From positions 1 through 64,000 of the forward strand of contig JAMLHH010000002.1 in NCBI GenBank assembly GCA_023957215.1: a stretch of 64,000 bases of DNA, read 5' to 3'. Under the pieces are notes generated by a model. The model worked only from the letters and a program-made list of their open reading frames with translations. It was not told the DNA's origin and did no database searches. Source of the DNA: Chitinophagales bacterium. Its GTDB lineage: Bacteria; Bacteroidota; Bacteroidia; Chitinophagales; JADIYW01. Positions 39,138-49,590 of this stretch are shown in pieces. Positions within the stretch are counted from its first letter, which is position 1; each line of letters begins with the position of its first letter. The position numbers and the translations under genes are program-made.

Positions 39138-39649
39138 TTTTTACTCAGAATTTTTTCATAAGCTCTCCTCGGACTTCCTCGGAAGTAAACCTCACCACAA
39201 TAAGTATATCCCATCTTGTCAAAAAGTTTGAGCATGGGAGTATTGTCAAAATTTGTATCCGCCTTGATACTATAAATCTGATGGCTGAGAGCAAAATCTT
39301 CCACTATCTGAAAAAAATGATGGGCTAAACCTTTACCAACCCTTTTATCTGCTAAAGCAACACGATGAAAAACCACAAAATCATCTTGTGTCAGCCATTT
39401 GCCCTTCAGATGGGCATATTCGGGTTCGTCATTGATAAAAATAGCAATGTAACCAATGATTTCTTTTCCATTTACCAAAACAAAAGCAGCATCTTTTTCA
39501 ATATCTCTTTGTATGATTTGAGGATTTGGATAACCGTCCTGCCATTGATTGCTTCCATCTGCTTTTCTACGTGCGATAGCCTGTTGCAAAATATCCCATA
39601 CGATGAAAATATCAGACGAATGTGCTTTTCTAAAGGTCATCTTCGGCAT
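39134..39649 (-). CDS. GNAT-family N-acetyltransferase
   Basis: 171 residues with a GNAT fold: an acetyl-CoA-binding turn (RVALADKRVGKGLAHHFF, the QxxGxG/A-like region), FVLVNGKEIIGYIAIF as the central strands, and a C-terminal MLKLFDKMGYTYCGEVYF. The substrate is unknown. It is opposite to its neighbours and overlaps the propeller-like gene by four bases. Confidence 0.85.
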   Translation of the reverse strand: MPKMTFRKAHSSDIFIVWDILQQAIARRKADGSNQWQDGYPNPQIIQRDIEKDAAFVLVNGKEIIGYIAIFINDEPEYAHLKGKWLTQDDFVVFHRVALADKRVGKGLAHHFFQIVEDFALSHQIYSIKADTNFDNTPMLKLFDKMGYTYCGEVYFRGSPRRAYEKILSKN

Positions 39650-39730
39650 TTGTTTTACTCAAATTATTAGTATCACTCAATTTAAGAATTATTAGAATTT
39701 ATTATGGATAGAATGTAGTAATATTCGGAG

Positions 39731-42337
39731 ATGAAAAATATTTTTTACGGAATAACTTGTTTCCTATTGCTACAAATCTGCTTGCCAACAGTCATGGCCA
39801 AAGAAAAAGCTGTAGAATTAATAGATAGAAATACTTTTTTTAGTGAACCTGCACTCAGTCAATTCCAAGCAAGTCCCGATGGTCAATATTTGACATACGT
39901 CAAGACAGAAAATGATATCGAAGATATCTATTTGGTCATGGCACAAAATAAAAAAGTAGTCAAACTGACCGATTCAAGACAAAATAAAATCATGTATTAC
40001 CAATGGTCTAAAAATGGAGATAAGATTATTTTTGTTACAAAAGCTTTGAATCAATACGAAGTCAAGCTTTTGAAACTTGATGATAAGTCTTTTACTAATT
40101 TAAAAGTTGAGACAATGACTTATTCATCCGCCGTTCCCAGGTTTTTGCACTTTTCAAATACCTCCGGCAATGATTTTTTTATAGGCTTGAAAAATCAATA
40201 CGGCAGTAATTATAACTTTTATAAATGCTCTGTCAATGGAGCGATGAATATTGTGAGAGAAGATTATTTTGCCATAGAAGACTATATTTTGGATAGCAAA
40301 GATAAAATAAGAGTCCTTCAAGTTTTTGATTCTAAAACAATGAAAGAAAGTATTGTGAAGACAACAGGAAGATTCGTTTCCGATACGGTTTTTTCTTCAC
40401 CAATGGGTGAAAAAATTCAAATATTAGGTTGGAATACCGATGACTCCCGACTGTTTATTTCAGTGAATCGGGAGGGTAAGTTTAAAAACCTATACGCATT
40501 AAATATTGACAGTAATTTCTATCAGACTGTAAAAAGTGATGAAAAATTGACTGACATAAAAAATGTATTTTTCAATACCTCAAAAGAACGTCTTTTAGGC
40601 TATCAATTAGATGATGAACGCAATTCTTATTGGTGGAAAGACAATACGTTGTCGAAAATTTATGACACCATTGGACAAATTTTACCTGCAAAAAATATTG
40701 AATATTTACACTTTGACACCAATGCTGAAAATATCTTTTTAAAGGTAAGTTCGGATAAGATAATCGGAGATTATTACGCCTTTCATATCAAAGATTCAAA
40801 GTTAACTTATCTTTTGTCAAGTGTAGAATCTTTAAAACAAGTCGAAGATAAACTGAATGTGAGTGAAAAAATCACTTTTAAGAGTGGTGGTAAAAACATA
40901 GATGCCAAAATCACTTATCCCAACGGAAAGAAAAAGCACCTACCATTAGTGGTCTTTTTACAAGATTTTCAGGAAGAATTTAAGGACAACACATTTGATC
41001 GGGAAGTCCAATTTTTATCCAATCGTGGTTACGCTGTTTTTCAAATTCAATATCAAAAAGATTTGAAAGATGATTTTATTAAAGACATTGCCCAAAAAAT
41101 AAAAGAGGGTGTCGAAGTCGTACTCAAACAGAATACAGTTGACACAAAGAGAATAGCAATCATGGGCAATGGCTTTGGCGGATTTATGGCGATGGTGACA
41201 AGCAACCTGTATCCACAGCTTTTTGCTTCTACTATCAGCCTTTCAGCGTACAATCAACTTTGGAATTTTATCAATCATGTCCCCGACCAATGGACATATC
41301 TAAAATATAAGACCTTGCACACTTTTGGGGAAAGAAATGCAGAACAACTGCAAGAGCTTTCTGATACTTATAGTCCTTTTTTCCATACCGAAAATATAGA
41401 ACATCCCGTCTTGGTCATTTATGGAGAAAATGAATCAGAAATCGATACCAAAGATTGGAAAACTACCTTTAAAAATCTTTCTGACAAAGGTGCAAATATT
41501 GAAGTTCTCAGGATAAAAGATGAAGGGAAACACTTTTTACTCAATATCAGTAAGACCATTAAATACTCTGAAATAGAACGGTTTTTAAATCAGACTTTGG
41601 GAGGAAATTTTCAACAGACAAGTTCTGCTTCTTTTAACGATTTGGTCAACAATACAAAATTAAAGATGTCAGATATAGAAGCTACAAATGCTTTTATCAG
41701 TGCAGATTCTCTTCCCAAAATAAGAAGAAATATTTATAGCTCGTGGAATTCAAAAACGATTTACCGCACATTGATATATCACCAAGACACGATACCGCAG
41801 CAATTAAACATATCTTTGGTACTGAGAGGTGACAGATGGGAAATAGAAAATTCCTATCAGGACAATCAGTCTAATGAAATAGGAAAGGAAAAAGTATACA
41901 TGAATCTTGATTTTTTACCGACTTATATAGAGACGAATATTGATGGATTTACCAAACAAATCACATTTACCAAAGATACGATTTATACTCTTTATCATGG
42001 GAAAACTGAAAAGACACCCGTCTTTTATCCTTACTTGGTAGATGTAGGAGGATTGGAGCTTTTTTTGGGTGCTTTGCCTCTAAAAAAAGATTTCTCGTTG
42101 AATATACCTTTATATGATTACACTTTAGAAAATGGTTTCAAACGAGCTCAAATCAAAGTGATAGGTGAAGAAACCATACAGTATAGAGATTACTATATCG
42201 TCAGTATGATCAATGTGGATGACACCGACGATAAAACTATCTATTGGCTAGGAAAAGAAAATGGAGTCATGCTGAAAGCTGTCAAAACCATTCCTTCAAA
42301 AGGTCATTTGAAGATAGAAAGCAAAGCGAGCAATTGA
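39731..42337 (+). CDS. S9-like protein lacking the catalytic serine, with a C-terminal extension
   Basis: 868 residues. A signal peptide precedes a beta-propeller (about 30-370) and an alpha/beta-hydrolase domain. At the nucleophile elbow it reads AIMGNGFGGFMA where S9 peptidases have GxSxGG, so Ser is replaced by Gly. A His in DEGKHFLLN remains. About 230 further residues (from about 640) form a strand-rich domain (SLPKIRRNIYSSWNSK, then IYWLGKENGVMLKAV) resembling DUF3108/LolA-type folds. It is probably not a peptidase; binding or scaffolding in the envelope is a guess. Confidence 0.7.
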   Translation: MKNIFYGITCFLLLQICLPTVMAKEKAVELIDRNTFFSEPALSQFQASPDGQYLTYVKTENDIEDIYLVMAQNKKVVKLTDSRQNKIMYYQWSKNGDKIIFVTKALNQYEVKLLKLDDKSFTNLKVETMTYSSAVPRFLHFSNTSGNDFFIGLKNQYGSNYNFYKCSVNGAMNIVREDYFAIEDYILDSKDKIRVLQVFDSKTMKESIVKTTGRFVSDTVFSSPMGEKIQILGWNTDDSRLFISVNREGKFKNLYALNIDSNFYQTVKSDEKLTDIKNVFFNTSKERLLGYQLDDERNSYWWKDNTLSKIYDTIGQILPAKNIEYLHFDTNAENIFLKVSSDKIIGDYYAFHIKDSKLTYLLSSVESLKQVEDKLNVSEKITFKSGGKNIDAKITYPNGKKKHLPLVVFLQDFQEEFKDNTFDREVQFLSNRGYAVFQIQYQKDLKDDFIKDIAQKIKEGVEVVLKQNTVDTKRIAIMGNGFGGFMAMVTSNLYPQLFASTISLSAYNQLWNFINHVPDQWTYLKYKTLHTFGERNAEQLQELSDTYSPFFHTENIEHPVLVIYGENESEIDTKDWKTTFKNLSDKGANIEVLRIKDEGKHFLLNISKTIKYSEIERFLNQTLGGNFQQTSSASFNDLVNNTKLKMSDIEATNAFISADSLPKIRRNIYSSWNSKTIYRTLIYHQDTIPQQLNISLVLRGDRWEIENSYQDNQSNEIGKEKVYMNLDFLPTYIETNIDGFTKQITFTKDTIYTLYHGKTEKTPVFYPYLVDVGGLELFLGALPLKKDFSLNIPLYDYTLENGFKRAQIKVIGEETIQYRDYYIVSMINVDDTDDKTIYWLGKENGVMLKAVKTIPSKGHLKIESKASN

Positions 42338-42437
42338 TTCAAAACTTTGTTTTCATATTCTTGTTGATACAATTAAACATAAAGATTACTTACACTCTAA
42401 CAAGATAATACTATCTATTGCTAATTTTGCAGACTGA

Positions 42438-44219
42438 ATGAATTCGCTTCGTACACTAAACAAATATTTTTACAAGTATAAATATCTTTTGATTTTGGGG
42501 ATGATTTTTGTTATCAGCTCCAATATTTTTGCACTTTTTCTTCCCCAACTTATCAGAATCGGGATAGAGCAAATACAGGTGTATCTGCCTTTTACTTATA
42601 ATTTTAAAGGATTAGGTATCAGTAGTCTTTATATAGATTGGGTGATTCTTTTACTGGCTGTAATCAGTGCTTTGATAGTCATTACCACTTTAATTAGAGG
42701 CGCTTTGATGTTTGCTATGAGACAAACCCTCATCGTGATGTCAAGACACATAGAATACGACCAAAAGAATGAGCTGTACAATCACTACCAAAATCTGACT
42801 TCTTCTTTTTTTAAAAGAAATTCCACCGGTGATATGATGTCGAGAATTTCTGAGGATGTTTCCAGAGTGAGAATGTATGTGGGACCTTCTATCATGTACG
42901 TTTCAAGCTTTATCACCACTTTCGTTTTGGTGATATATTCCATGCTGGTTATCAATCCATATCTAACCTTTTGGACCTTGATACCTTTACCGCTGCTGGT
43001 CTATTCTATCTATACTCTGAGTAGAATTGTAAATGTAAAAAGTGAAAAAATTCAGAAGATTTTATCAGATTTGACGACGAGTGCGCAAGAAGCATACTCG
43101 GGTATCCGAATAGTAAAAGGTTATGCAAGAGATGAACAAATACAACAAGAATTTGAAGAGTTAGCCGCAGATTACAGAGTGAAATCGTTGAGTTTGGCAA
43201 GAATGGAATCCTTTTTTAGACCATTGATGCTGTTTTTGATAGGAACGAGTACACTGTTAGCTATTTATATCGGTGGATTAGAAGTTGCAAAAGGTAGATT
43301 TACAGCGGGAAACATAGCCGAGTTTGTGGTTTATATCAATATGTTGACTTGGCCGGTTTATTCTTTGGGTTATGTGGTCTCATTGGTTCAAAGAGCGGCC
43401 GCTTCCCAGAAAAGAATAGATGAATTTTTGAAAATACATCCGGATATCGTCAGTGGGAAAAGATATAAAATAGATACTATTGAATCTATTCGTTTTGAAA
43501 ATGTCACATTGACTTATGAAGACACCGGCATCACGGCATTAAAAGATGTTTCTTTTGAAATCAAGCAAGGAGAAAAAGTAGCCATCGTCGGGAAAACAGG
43601 TTCGGGGAAAAGTACGATTTGCGAATTGTTGATTAGAAACTATGATCCTACTTCCGGTAAAATTTTTATCAATGGACATCCATTGGATGAAATCGAAAGT
43701 ATCTCATTTAGGGCAATGTACGGATATGTGCCGCAAGAGGTCTTTTTGTTTTCTGACAGTGTAAAGAACAATATCCGGTTTGGACGACCCACTGCAAGCG
43801 ATGAAGAGGTGATTTACTATGCCAAAGCTGCAAGCGTACATGAAGATATCGAATCCTTACCAAGAAAATATGATACAATAGTAGGTGAAAGAGGAGTCAT
43901 GCTTTCGGGTGGTCAAAAGCAGAGAATCAGTATAGCCAGAGCTTTAATCAAAGATCCTTCTGCATTGGTTTTTGATGACTGTCTTTCGGCAGTAGATGCA
44001 AAAACCGAACACCATATTTTATCCAATTTTGAAAAGGAATGGAAAAATCGGACAGTCATATCTATCACCCATCGACTTTTTACAGTCAGAGATTTTGATA
44101 AGATATTGGTCTTTGAAGGAGGTCGTTTGGTAGAGCAAGGCAAACATCAAGATTTGTATGATAAGGGTGCACATTATTTCGACCTATACCAATTGCAAAT
44201 TCACGAAGAGGTAGAATAA
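42438..44219 (+). CDS. ABC exporter, fused permease and ATPase (MdlA/MsbA-like)
   Basis: 593 residues: six membrane helices in the first ~310, then a nucleotide-binding domain with Walker A GKTGSGKST, signature LSGGQKQRISIARAL, and Walker B ALVFDDCLSAVD. The residue after Walker B is Asp rather than the usual catalytic Glu, as in the degenerate half of some heterodimeric exporters, yet no partner gene adjoins it. Substrate unknown; lipid or drug export is usual. A TAnnTTTG match (TAATTTTG, 42422-42429) sits just before the ATG. Confidence 0.92.
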   Translation: MNSLRTLNKYFYKYKYLLILGMIFVISSNIFALFLPQLIRIGIEQIQVYLPFTYNFKGLGISSLYIDWVILLLAVISALIVITTLIRGALMFAMRQTLIVMSRHIEYDQKNELYNHYQNLTSSFFKRNSTGDMMSRISEDVSRVRMYVGPSIMYVSSFITTFVLVIYSMLVINPYLTFWTLIPLPLLVYSIYTLSRIVNVKSEKIQKILSDLTTSAQEAYSGIRIVKGYARDEQIQQEFEELAADYRVKSLSLARMESFFRPLMLFLIGTSTLLAIYIGGLEVAKGRFTAGNIAEFVVYINMLTWPVYSLGYVVSLVQRAAASQKRIDEFLKIHPDIVSGKRYKIDTIESIRFENVTLTYEDTGITALKDVSFEIKQGEKVAIVGKTGSGKSTICELLIRNYDPTSGKIFINGHPLDEIESISFRAMYGYVPQEVFLFSDSVKNNIRFGRPTASDEEVIYYAKAASVHEDIESLPRKYDTIVGERGVMLSGGQKQRISIARALIKDPSALVFDDCLSAVDAKTEHHILSNFEKEWKNRTVISITHRLFTVRDFDKILVFEGGRLVEQGKHQDLYDKGAHYFDLYQLQIHEEVE

Positions 44220-44287
44220 AAACCGATAAAACTTTTTTTAATGGTTGTTTTTTGCTTTTTTTACATTGAATTAAATCATTATTATCA

Positions 44288-44611
44288 GTGGAGAATGAAT
44301 ATAAGCAGCGAAATGACGTCCATTCTGTTACCTTGAGGGCAGGAAAGAAAAGAACTTATTTTTTTGATGTCAGAACGACAAAAAATAATGATTACTTTCT
44401 CACTATTACAGAGAGCAAAAGAGTGGCAGATGATGAAGGTTATGAGCGACACAAAATTTTCTTGTATAAAGAAGATTTCGTAAAATTTGTAGAAGCACTT
44501 CAAGAGACAGTCGATTATGTAAAAACCGAGCTGTTACCGGATTATGATTTTGACAATCCGAAATACAGAGATGATGAGGATACCGATTACAATAATCGTG
44601 ACGGTGAATAA
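44288..44611 (+). CDS. DUF3276 family PUR-alpha-like nucleic-acid-binding protein
   Basis: 107 residues with the PUR repeat pattern: GKKRTYFFDVRTTKNNDYFLTITESKR, then KIFLYKEDFVKFVEALQETVDYV, and an acidic tail. Bacteroidota relatives bind single-stranded nucleic acid. The start is GTG at 44288; no in-frame ATG gives the conserved N-terminus. Confidence 0.88.
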   Translation: MENEYKQRNDVHSVTLRAGKKRTYFFDVRTTKNNDYFLTITESKRVADDEGYERHKIFLYKEDFVKFVEALQETVDYVKTELLPDYDFDNPKYRDDEDTDYNNRDGE

Positions 44612-44654
44612 TCAATACACAAGGCTGTCTGATTAGCCTGAAAATATACTTTCT

Positions 44655-45590
44655 ATGAAAGTGATTCTCAATTATTTTAAGTCATATTGGGAAGAACAAA
44701 ACAAATGGCATCTTCTATTTGTGGGTGTTTTTCTCACAATTTCCATTGTTCTCAACTATAAATACGACATTGAAAATACCGTCATCGACAGTCATTCAGA
44801 AACATCCATTCATTTTTATCTCTACTTTTTACTTTATGCCGTCAGTTTCATAGGTATTTATTTATCCTATATCTATGATCGGCAAGGTCGTAATATGCTC
44901 AAGCAATCCGGTCTTTGGCTACGGATTTTTATCGCATTGTCCATCTTTTCTTACTACTGTTATTTTTATCAATATAGAGCATGGATAGACGATTTGCATG
45001 ACGATTATTATACCTCGCAAATTCTGAAAATATGTGGTGATCAGTTTTTTCAGGCTATCGTTATGTTCCTTTTGATAGTACTATTTTGGTGGATTTTTGA
45101 TAGAAAAGAACAGAGATTATATGGTTTTAAGCTAAAAGATTCTTATACAAAGGTTTATCTTTTCATGCTCTTGTTGATGATACCTTTGGTGATAGTGGCT
45201 TCTTTCAATATTGATTTTAGGGAATATTATCCTACTGTGAGAAGAATATTGAGATATACCTCAGAGACTGGTCATACCGCATGGTATGTGGCATTGTATG
45301 AGTTTTGTTACGGACAAGAATTTTTTCATACCGAATTTTTCTTCAGAGGGTTTTTAATCTTAGCTTTTGTAAGATATGCAGGAAGTAGAGCCATCTTGCC
45401 GGCCGCCGTATTTTACTTTTTTATTCATTTTGGAAAACCCGTAGGTGAATGTATCAGTTCTTTCTTTGGTGGTCTCATTTTGGGCATATTGAGTTATCGC
45501 ACCCAATCTATCAGTGCCGGCGTGATGATACATCTCGGGATTGCCTATCTCATGGAAATTGTAGCGGGATTTTGGTATTGGCAATCGTGA
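44655..45590 (+). CDS. CPBP-family intramembrane metalloprotease-like protein
   Basis: 311 residues, about eight membrane helices. The CPBP core is visible: FFHTEFFFRGFLI (EExxxR with the first Glu as Thr), FYFFIHFGKP with the His, and SISAGVMIHLG with the last His. Relatives cleave prenylated or other membrane proteins, and some serve bacteriocin immunity. The missing first Glu makes activity uncertain. Ends 147 bases before recJ, a gap in which I see nothing. Confidence 0.8.
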   Translation: MKVILNYFKSYWEEQNKWHLLFVGVFLTISIVLNYKYDIENTVIDSHSETSIHFYLYFLLYAVSFIGIYLSYIYDRQGRNMLKQSGLWLRIFIALSIFSYYCYFYQYRAWIDDLHDDYYTSQILKICGDQFFQAIVMFLLIVLFWWIFDRKEQRLYGFKLKDSYTKVYLFMLLLMIPLVIVASFNIDFREYYPTVRRILRYTSETGHTAWYVALYEFCYGQEFFHTEFFFRGFLILAFVRYAGSRAILPAAVFYFFIHFGKPVGECISSFFGGLILGILSYRTQSISAGVMIHLGIAYLMEIVAGFWYWQS

Positions 45591-45737
45591 ACCGTCAAAT
45601 TCAAAGTTTTTAATTCGGTATAAAATTTGATAGATTTATAAAGTAAATCTTTTAACAAAATTTTCATATTTTACACAACGAAACAATTCTATGAAGCTTT
45701 TTGTTAGTGAGTTAGTTTATCTTTATTTAATAAGTAT

Positions 45738-47453
45738 ATGTCAGAATCTCTTGTCGTCTATCCAAATTTCAAAAAATGGATTTTTCTTGAAGCAGATGCT
45801 GACGAAGTAAAACAATTACAAGAAACTACCGGTCTTCACTCCATCATCTGTCAGCTTTTAGTTTTAAGAAATATCAAAACTAAAGCAGATACAGAAGCTT
45901 TCTTTCATCCCTCTTTACTACATTTACACAATCCTTTTCTGATGAAAGATATGGATAAGGCGGTAGAAAGACTGCATCTCGCCATCCAAAACAATGAGAA
46001 GATTCTTATATACGGAGACTATGATGTGGATGGCATCACGTCTGTATCATTGCTATATCTTTATTTTAAATCTTTCTATGACTCTATTGGCTTTTATATA
46101 CCTGATAGGATAAAAGAAGGATGTGGTATATCATCCGAAGGTGTACAATATGCAGAAGAAAATGACTATTCGGTAGTTATCGCTTTGGATTGTGGGATGA
46201 AAAACCATACAGAAGTTAATGAAGGAAAAAGTAAGCAAATAGATTTTATCATCTGTGAACACCATCTACCCGGAGATGATTTACCGGATGCTTTGGCAGT
46301 CCTGAATCCCAAAAGAGCAGACTGTGATTATCCTTTTAAAGAATTGAGTGGATGTGGAGTAGGTTTTAAATTGATACAGGCATATACCGAAAAATACAAC
46401 AAGGACAAAGACTTCTTGTATAGTCTGTTAGATTTTGTGGCTGTCAGTATAGCGGCAGACAACGTAGCAGTCAACGGGGAAAACCGGATTTTGGCATATT
46501 TCGGCATGGAACTTATTAATAAACGCTCACGGGTAGGATTTAAAGCTATTTTGGATATTTTAGGAACTCGTAGGGAATTAGAGTTAATGGATTTGGTATT
46601 TACGGTCAGTCCTCGTCTCAATGCGATGGGTAGAATTTCTCACGCTTCCCACGCAGTTGATTTATTGATAGAAACGGACAAAAGAAAAGCAAAGGAAAAA
46701 GCTTATGTTCTTCAAGATATGAACAATGAAAGACGGGAATTGGACAAAAGGGCCACTGAGCAAGCTTTGGATTTTATTGAAAAAAAGAATTTTGAGGACG
46801 AAAAAGCGATCGTACTATTTCAAAAAGATTGGCATCAAGGAGTCATCGCCATTGTTTCGGCAAGACTTGCAGATAAATTTCACCGGCCGACTATTATTTT
46901 CACTGAAACAGACGGCATGATAGTAGGCTCAGCCCGCTCTATTCGTGGATTTGACGTGTACAGCGCTATCCAATCTTGTAACCATCTGATTACTCAATTT
47001 GGTGGTCATAAATATGCGGCGGGTTTGTCTTTGGAGAAAGAAAACTTACAAGCTTTTATTCAAGCCTTTAAAAAATATGTAGAAGAAAATCTCAACGAAA
47101 CCGATTTAGAACCTAAAATAGAAGTAGATGCCGTCATTGAATTGACTGATATCAATCAAGATTTTTATGATATGGTAGAAAAGATGACACCTTTTGGAAG
47201 TGGAAATCATCGACCTACTTTTGTGACAAAAGAAGTCATAGATACAGGAAATAATGGATTTGTCGGGAAATCTCATTTGAAAATCCACGTCAAAAAACCG
47301 GGTCAGGAAGCAAAATACGGAATAGGTTTTAATATGTGGGATTATATTCCCTATCTTAGAAGTATAGACAGTTTTGATATTTGTTATCAATTGCATGTCA
47401 ACAATTGGAAAAATAAGAAGTTTATAGAAATTAAACTAAAAGATTTGAAGTGA
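45738..47453 (+). CDS. recJ: Single-stranded-DNA-specific exonuclease RecJ
   Basis: 571 residues. DHH-phosphoesterase motifs: [31 protein letters not shown] and, in DHHA1, [12 protein letters not shown]. The C-terminal OB fold follows. RecJ degrades 5'-ended single strands in RecF recombination and mismatch repair. It overlaps lptB by four bases (GTGA). Confidence 0.96.
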   Translation: MSESLVVYPNFKKWIFLEADADEVKQLQETTGLHSIICQLLVLRNIKTKADTEAFFHPSLLHLHNPFLMKDMDKAVERLHLAIQNNEKILIYGDYDVDGITSVSLLYLYFKSFYDSIGFYIPDRIKEGCGISSEGVQYAEENDYSVVIALDCGMKNHTEVNEGKSKQIDFIICEHHLPGDDLPDALAVLNPKRADCDYPFKELSGCGVGFKLIQAYTEKYNKDKDFLYSLLDFVAVSIAADNVAVNGENRILAYFGMELINKRSRVGFKAILDILGTRRELELMDLVFTVSPRLNAMGRISHASHAVDLLIETDKRKAKEKAYVLQDMNNERRELDKRATEQALDFIEKKNFEDEKAIVLFQKDWHQGVIAIVSARLADKFHRPTIIFTETDGMIVGSARSIRGFDVYSAIQSCNHLITQFGGHKYAAGLSLEKENLQAFIQAFKKYVEENLNETDLEPKIEVDAVIELTDINQDFYDMVEKMTPFGSGNHRPTFVTKEVIDTGNNGFVGKSHLKIHVKKPGQEAKYGIGFNMWDYIPYLRSIDSFDICYQLHVNNWKNKKFIEIKLKDLK

Positions 47454-48199
47454 TTCTAAAATCTGAACAGCTTGTAAAAAAATACAGTAGAAGGATTGTC
47501 GTCAATGAAGTTTCCGTCGAAGTCAACCAAGGTGAGATTGTAGGACTTTTAGGACCCAATGGTGCAGGAAAGACGACTACTTTTTACATGATCACAGGTT
47601 TATTGAGACCCGACGATGGAAAGGTATTTCTCGATGACAAAGAAATTTCCGGTCTGCCGATGTACAAAAGAGCCAAACTCGGAATCGGTTACTTACCACA
47701 AGAAAATTCGGTTTTTAGAAACCTGAGTGTCGAAGACAATCTCAAAGCAATATTAGAGTTTACACCGCTCAGTAAAGCGCAGCAGAAAGTGAAGTTAGAA
47801 CAACTTTTAGAAGAATTTAGTCTGACACACGTCAGAAAAAGTTTGGGCAAACTTTTATCCGGAGGTGAAAGAAGAAGGACAGAGATTGCAAGAGCATTAG
47901 CGCCTGATCCCAAGTTTATTCTTTTAGACGAACCTTTTGCAGGTATAGACCCTATTGCAGTGGAAGATATTCAATCTATTGTAGCAGATTTAAAAAATAG
48001 AAACATCGGTATTCTCATTACAGATCACAATGTACAAGAGACATTATCTATCACGGACAGAGCCTATCTACTTTTCGAGGGTAAAATATTGATGCAAGGT
48101 ACAGCTGATGAATTAGCTGCCAATCCTACGGTGAGAAAAGTATATCTCGGTGAAAATTTTGAACTGAGAAAGAAAAAGATCAAAGCATTCGGCGAATAA
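47450..48199 (+). CDS. lptB: Lipopolysaccharide export ABC transporter ATP-binding protein LptB
   Basis: 249 residues: Walker [12 protein letters not shown], family-typical [15 protein letters not shown] signature [15 protein letters not shown], Walker [14 protein letters not shown] and the switch His in ITDHNVQE. It powers LPS extraction from the inner membrane with LptFG and LptC (not in this window). Start GTG 47450 overlaps the recJ stop. Confidence 0.95.
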   Translation: MILKSEQLVKKYSRRIVVNEVSVEVNQGEIVGLLGPNGAGKTTTFYMITGLLRPDDGKVFLDDKEISGLPMYKRAKLGIGYLPQENSVFRNLSVEDNLKAILEFTPLSKAQQKVKLEQLLEEFSLTHVRKSLGKLLSGGERRRTEIARALAPDPKFILLDEPFAGIDPIAVEDIQSIVADLKNRNIGILITDHNVQETLSITDRAYLLFEGKILMQGTADELAANPTVRKVYLGENFELRKKKIKAFGE

Positions 48200-48299
48200 T
48201 CGTCTCAATAAGTATAATTTTACCTTCTTGAAGGCACTTAATCACAAACATCTTATTTACAATAGCTTAATAGAGTTTTCTATTCTAAAAAATATTATC

Positions 48300-48352
48300 A
48301 AACTTCAAATTATCAGGATATTTTGAATATATACTTCAAATTATCAAGACAT
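48300..48352. repeat. Left repeats of the ATPase cassette
   Basis: A 28-base sequence (48300-48327) containing CTTCAAATTATCAGGATATT is repeated exactly at 49560-49587. A shorter related copy (CTTCAAATTATCAAGACATT) begins 30 bases on, at 48333. Each long copy has TTCAAA and TTTGAA as inverted arms. The second left copy lies about 28 bases before the promoter of the ATPase. Confidence 0.85.
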
Positions 48353-48379
48353 TATTAAGTGCTATTTTAATTATTTATA

Positions 48380-48387
48380 TATCTTTG
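48380..48387 (+). promoter_or_regulatory. Bacteroidota-type -7 element for the DUF4143 ATPase
   Basis: TATCTTTG fits TAnnTTTG, 17 bases before the GTG start. The surrounding TATATCTTTGTAC is shared with the satD promoter. Confidence 0.6.
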
Positions 48388-48404
48388 TACATAAACGAAG
48401 ATAT

Positions 48405-49544
48405 GTGCTAGAGAGATTACAACATTTTGAAGATGCTGGAAATGAAAGTTTTTTTCTTTGGGGAGCGAGACAGACAGGTAAAAGTACACTTCTAAAATCT
48501 CTATTTCCTCACTCTTTGTTGTTTGATTTACTTTTGTCTGAAGAATTTGAACGATTAAAAAGTAATCCTAAAGTCTTTTGTGAAATTATTTTAGCTGATA
48601 CTGAAAAAAGAATAGTCATTATAGATGAAATCCAACGTATTCCCGAATTGCTCAATGAAGTACATTGGCTCATTGTGAATCAGGGTACACGTTTCATCTT
48701 GAGTGGATCAAGTCCGAGAAGAATATTAAGAAGTGAGACCAATCTATTGGGAGGAAGAGCATTGCGCTATGAATTATTCCCTTTAGTAAGTGCGGAGATT
48801 CCAGACTTTGATTTAATCAAGGCATTGAATAGTGGATTGCTTCCCAAACATTATTTATCAACCAATTACAAACGTCTATTGGCGGCTTATATTGGTAATT
48901 ATCTAAAAGATGAATTAGTAAGAGAAGCACAACTGCGTAGCTTGTCGATCTTTACAAGATTTTTAGAAGCAGCCGCATTTTCCAACGGTGAAATGGTCAA
49001 TTATTCCAACATTGCTACAGATACCGGAGTGAGTTCTAATACTATCAAATCGTACTTCCAAATTTTAGAACAAACTTTATTAGGACGTTTTGTACCAGTA
49101 TTTCAGAAAAGACCAAAACGTAGAGTCATTCAGGCTCCTAAGTTTTATTTCTTTGATGTGGGAATAGTCAATCATCTCCTTAAAAGAGGAACAATAGAAT
49201 ACAAAAGCGAAAGTTTTGGACTTGCCTTTGAGCACTTCATATATCAAGAACTATATGCACATAGTCATTATTCTGGAAAGGATTATTTAATCAGCTACTG
49301 GCGTACGGCTTCACAACTTGAAGTGGACTTCGTTTTAGGCATACATGAAGTTATTATAGAAGTAAAAGCATCTGACAGAATCAGCAGCAGACATTACGGT
49401 GGTTTAAAAGCTTTTATGGAAGAGTATAAGGTAAAAAAAGCAATTATTGTTTGTACTGAAATCAGACCAAGAAAAGTCGGAGATATTTGGGTATTACCTT
49501 GGAAAAACTTTCTAGAACAGCTTTGGTCTAATCAGTTAATTTAG
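48405..49544 (+). CDS. AAA ATPase with DUF4143 domain
   Basis: 379 residues. Walker A is LWGARQTGKSTLL, Walker B is IVIIDEIQRIPEL, then the sensor region RFILSGSSPRRI. A winged-helix region (about 185-240) follows, then the DUF4143 domain with KFYFFDVGIVNHLL and YWRTASQLEVDFVLG, IIEVKASDR (a PD-(D/E)xK-like nuclease fold). Start GTG 48405; an ATG two bases earlier stops at once. These ATPases are numerous in Bacteroidota with unknown role. Flanked by 28-base direct repeats. Confidence 0.88.
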   Translation: MLERLQHFEDAGNESFFLWGARQTGKSTLLKSLFPHSLLFDLLLSEEFERLKSNPKVFCEIILADTEKRIVIIDEIQRIPELLNEVHWLIVNQGTRFILSGSSPRRILRSETNLLGGRALRYELFPLVSAEIPDFDLIKALNSGLLPKHYLSTNYKRLLAAYIGNYLKDELVREAQLRSLSIFTRFLEAAAFSNGEMVNYSNIATDTGVSSNTIKSYFQILEQTLLGRFVPVFQKRPKRRVIQAPKFYFFDVGIVNHLLKRGTIEYKSESFGLAFEHFIYQELYAHSHYSGKDYLISYWRTASQLEVDFVLGIHEVIIEVKASDRISSRHYGGLKAFMEEYKVKKAIIVCTEIRPRKVGDIWVLPWKNFLEQLWSNQLI

Positions 49545-49559
49545 AATCCACAAAACAAT

Positions 49560-49587
49560 AAACTTCAAATTATCAGGATATTTTGAA
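49560..49587. repeat. Right direct repeat of the ATPase cassette
   Basis: Exact copy of 48300-48327, starting 16 bases after the ATPase stop. The repeats enclose about 1.23 kb holding only the ATPase gene. Confidence 0.85.
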
Positions 49588-49590
49588 ACA

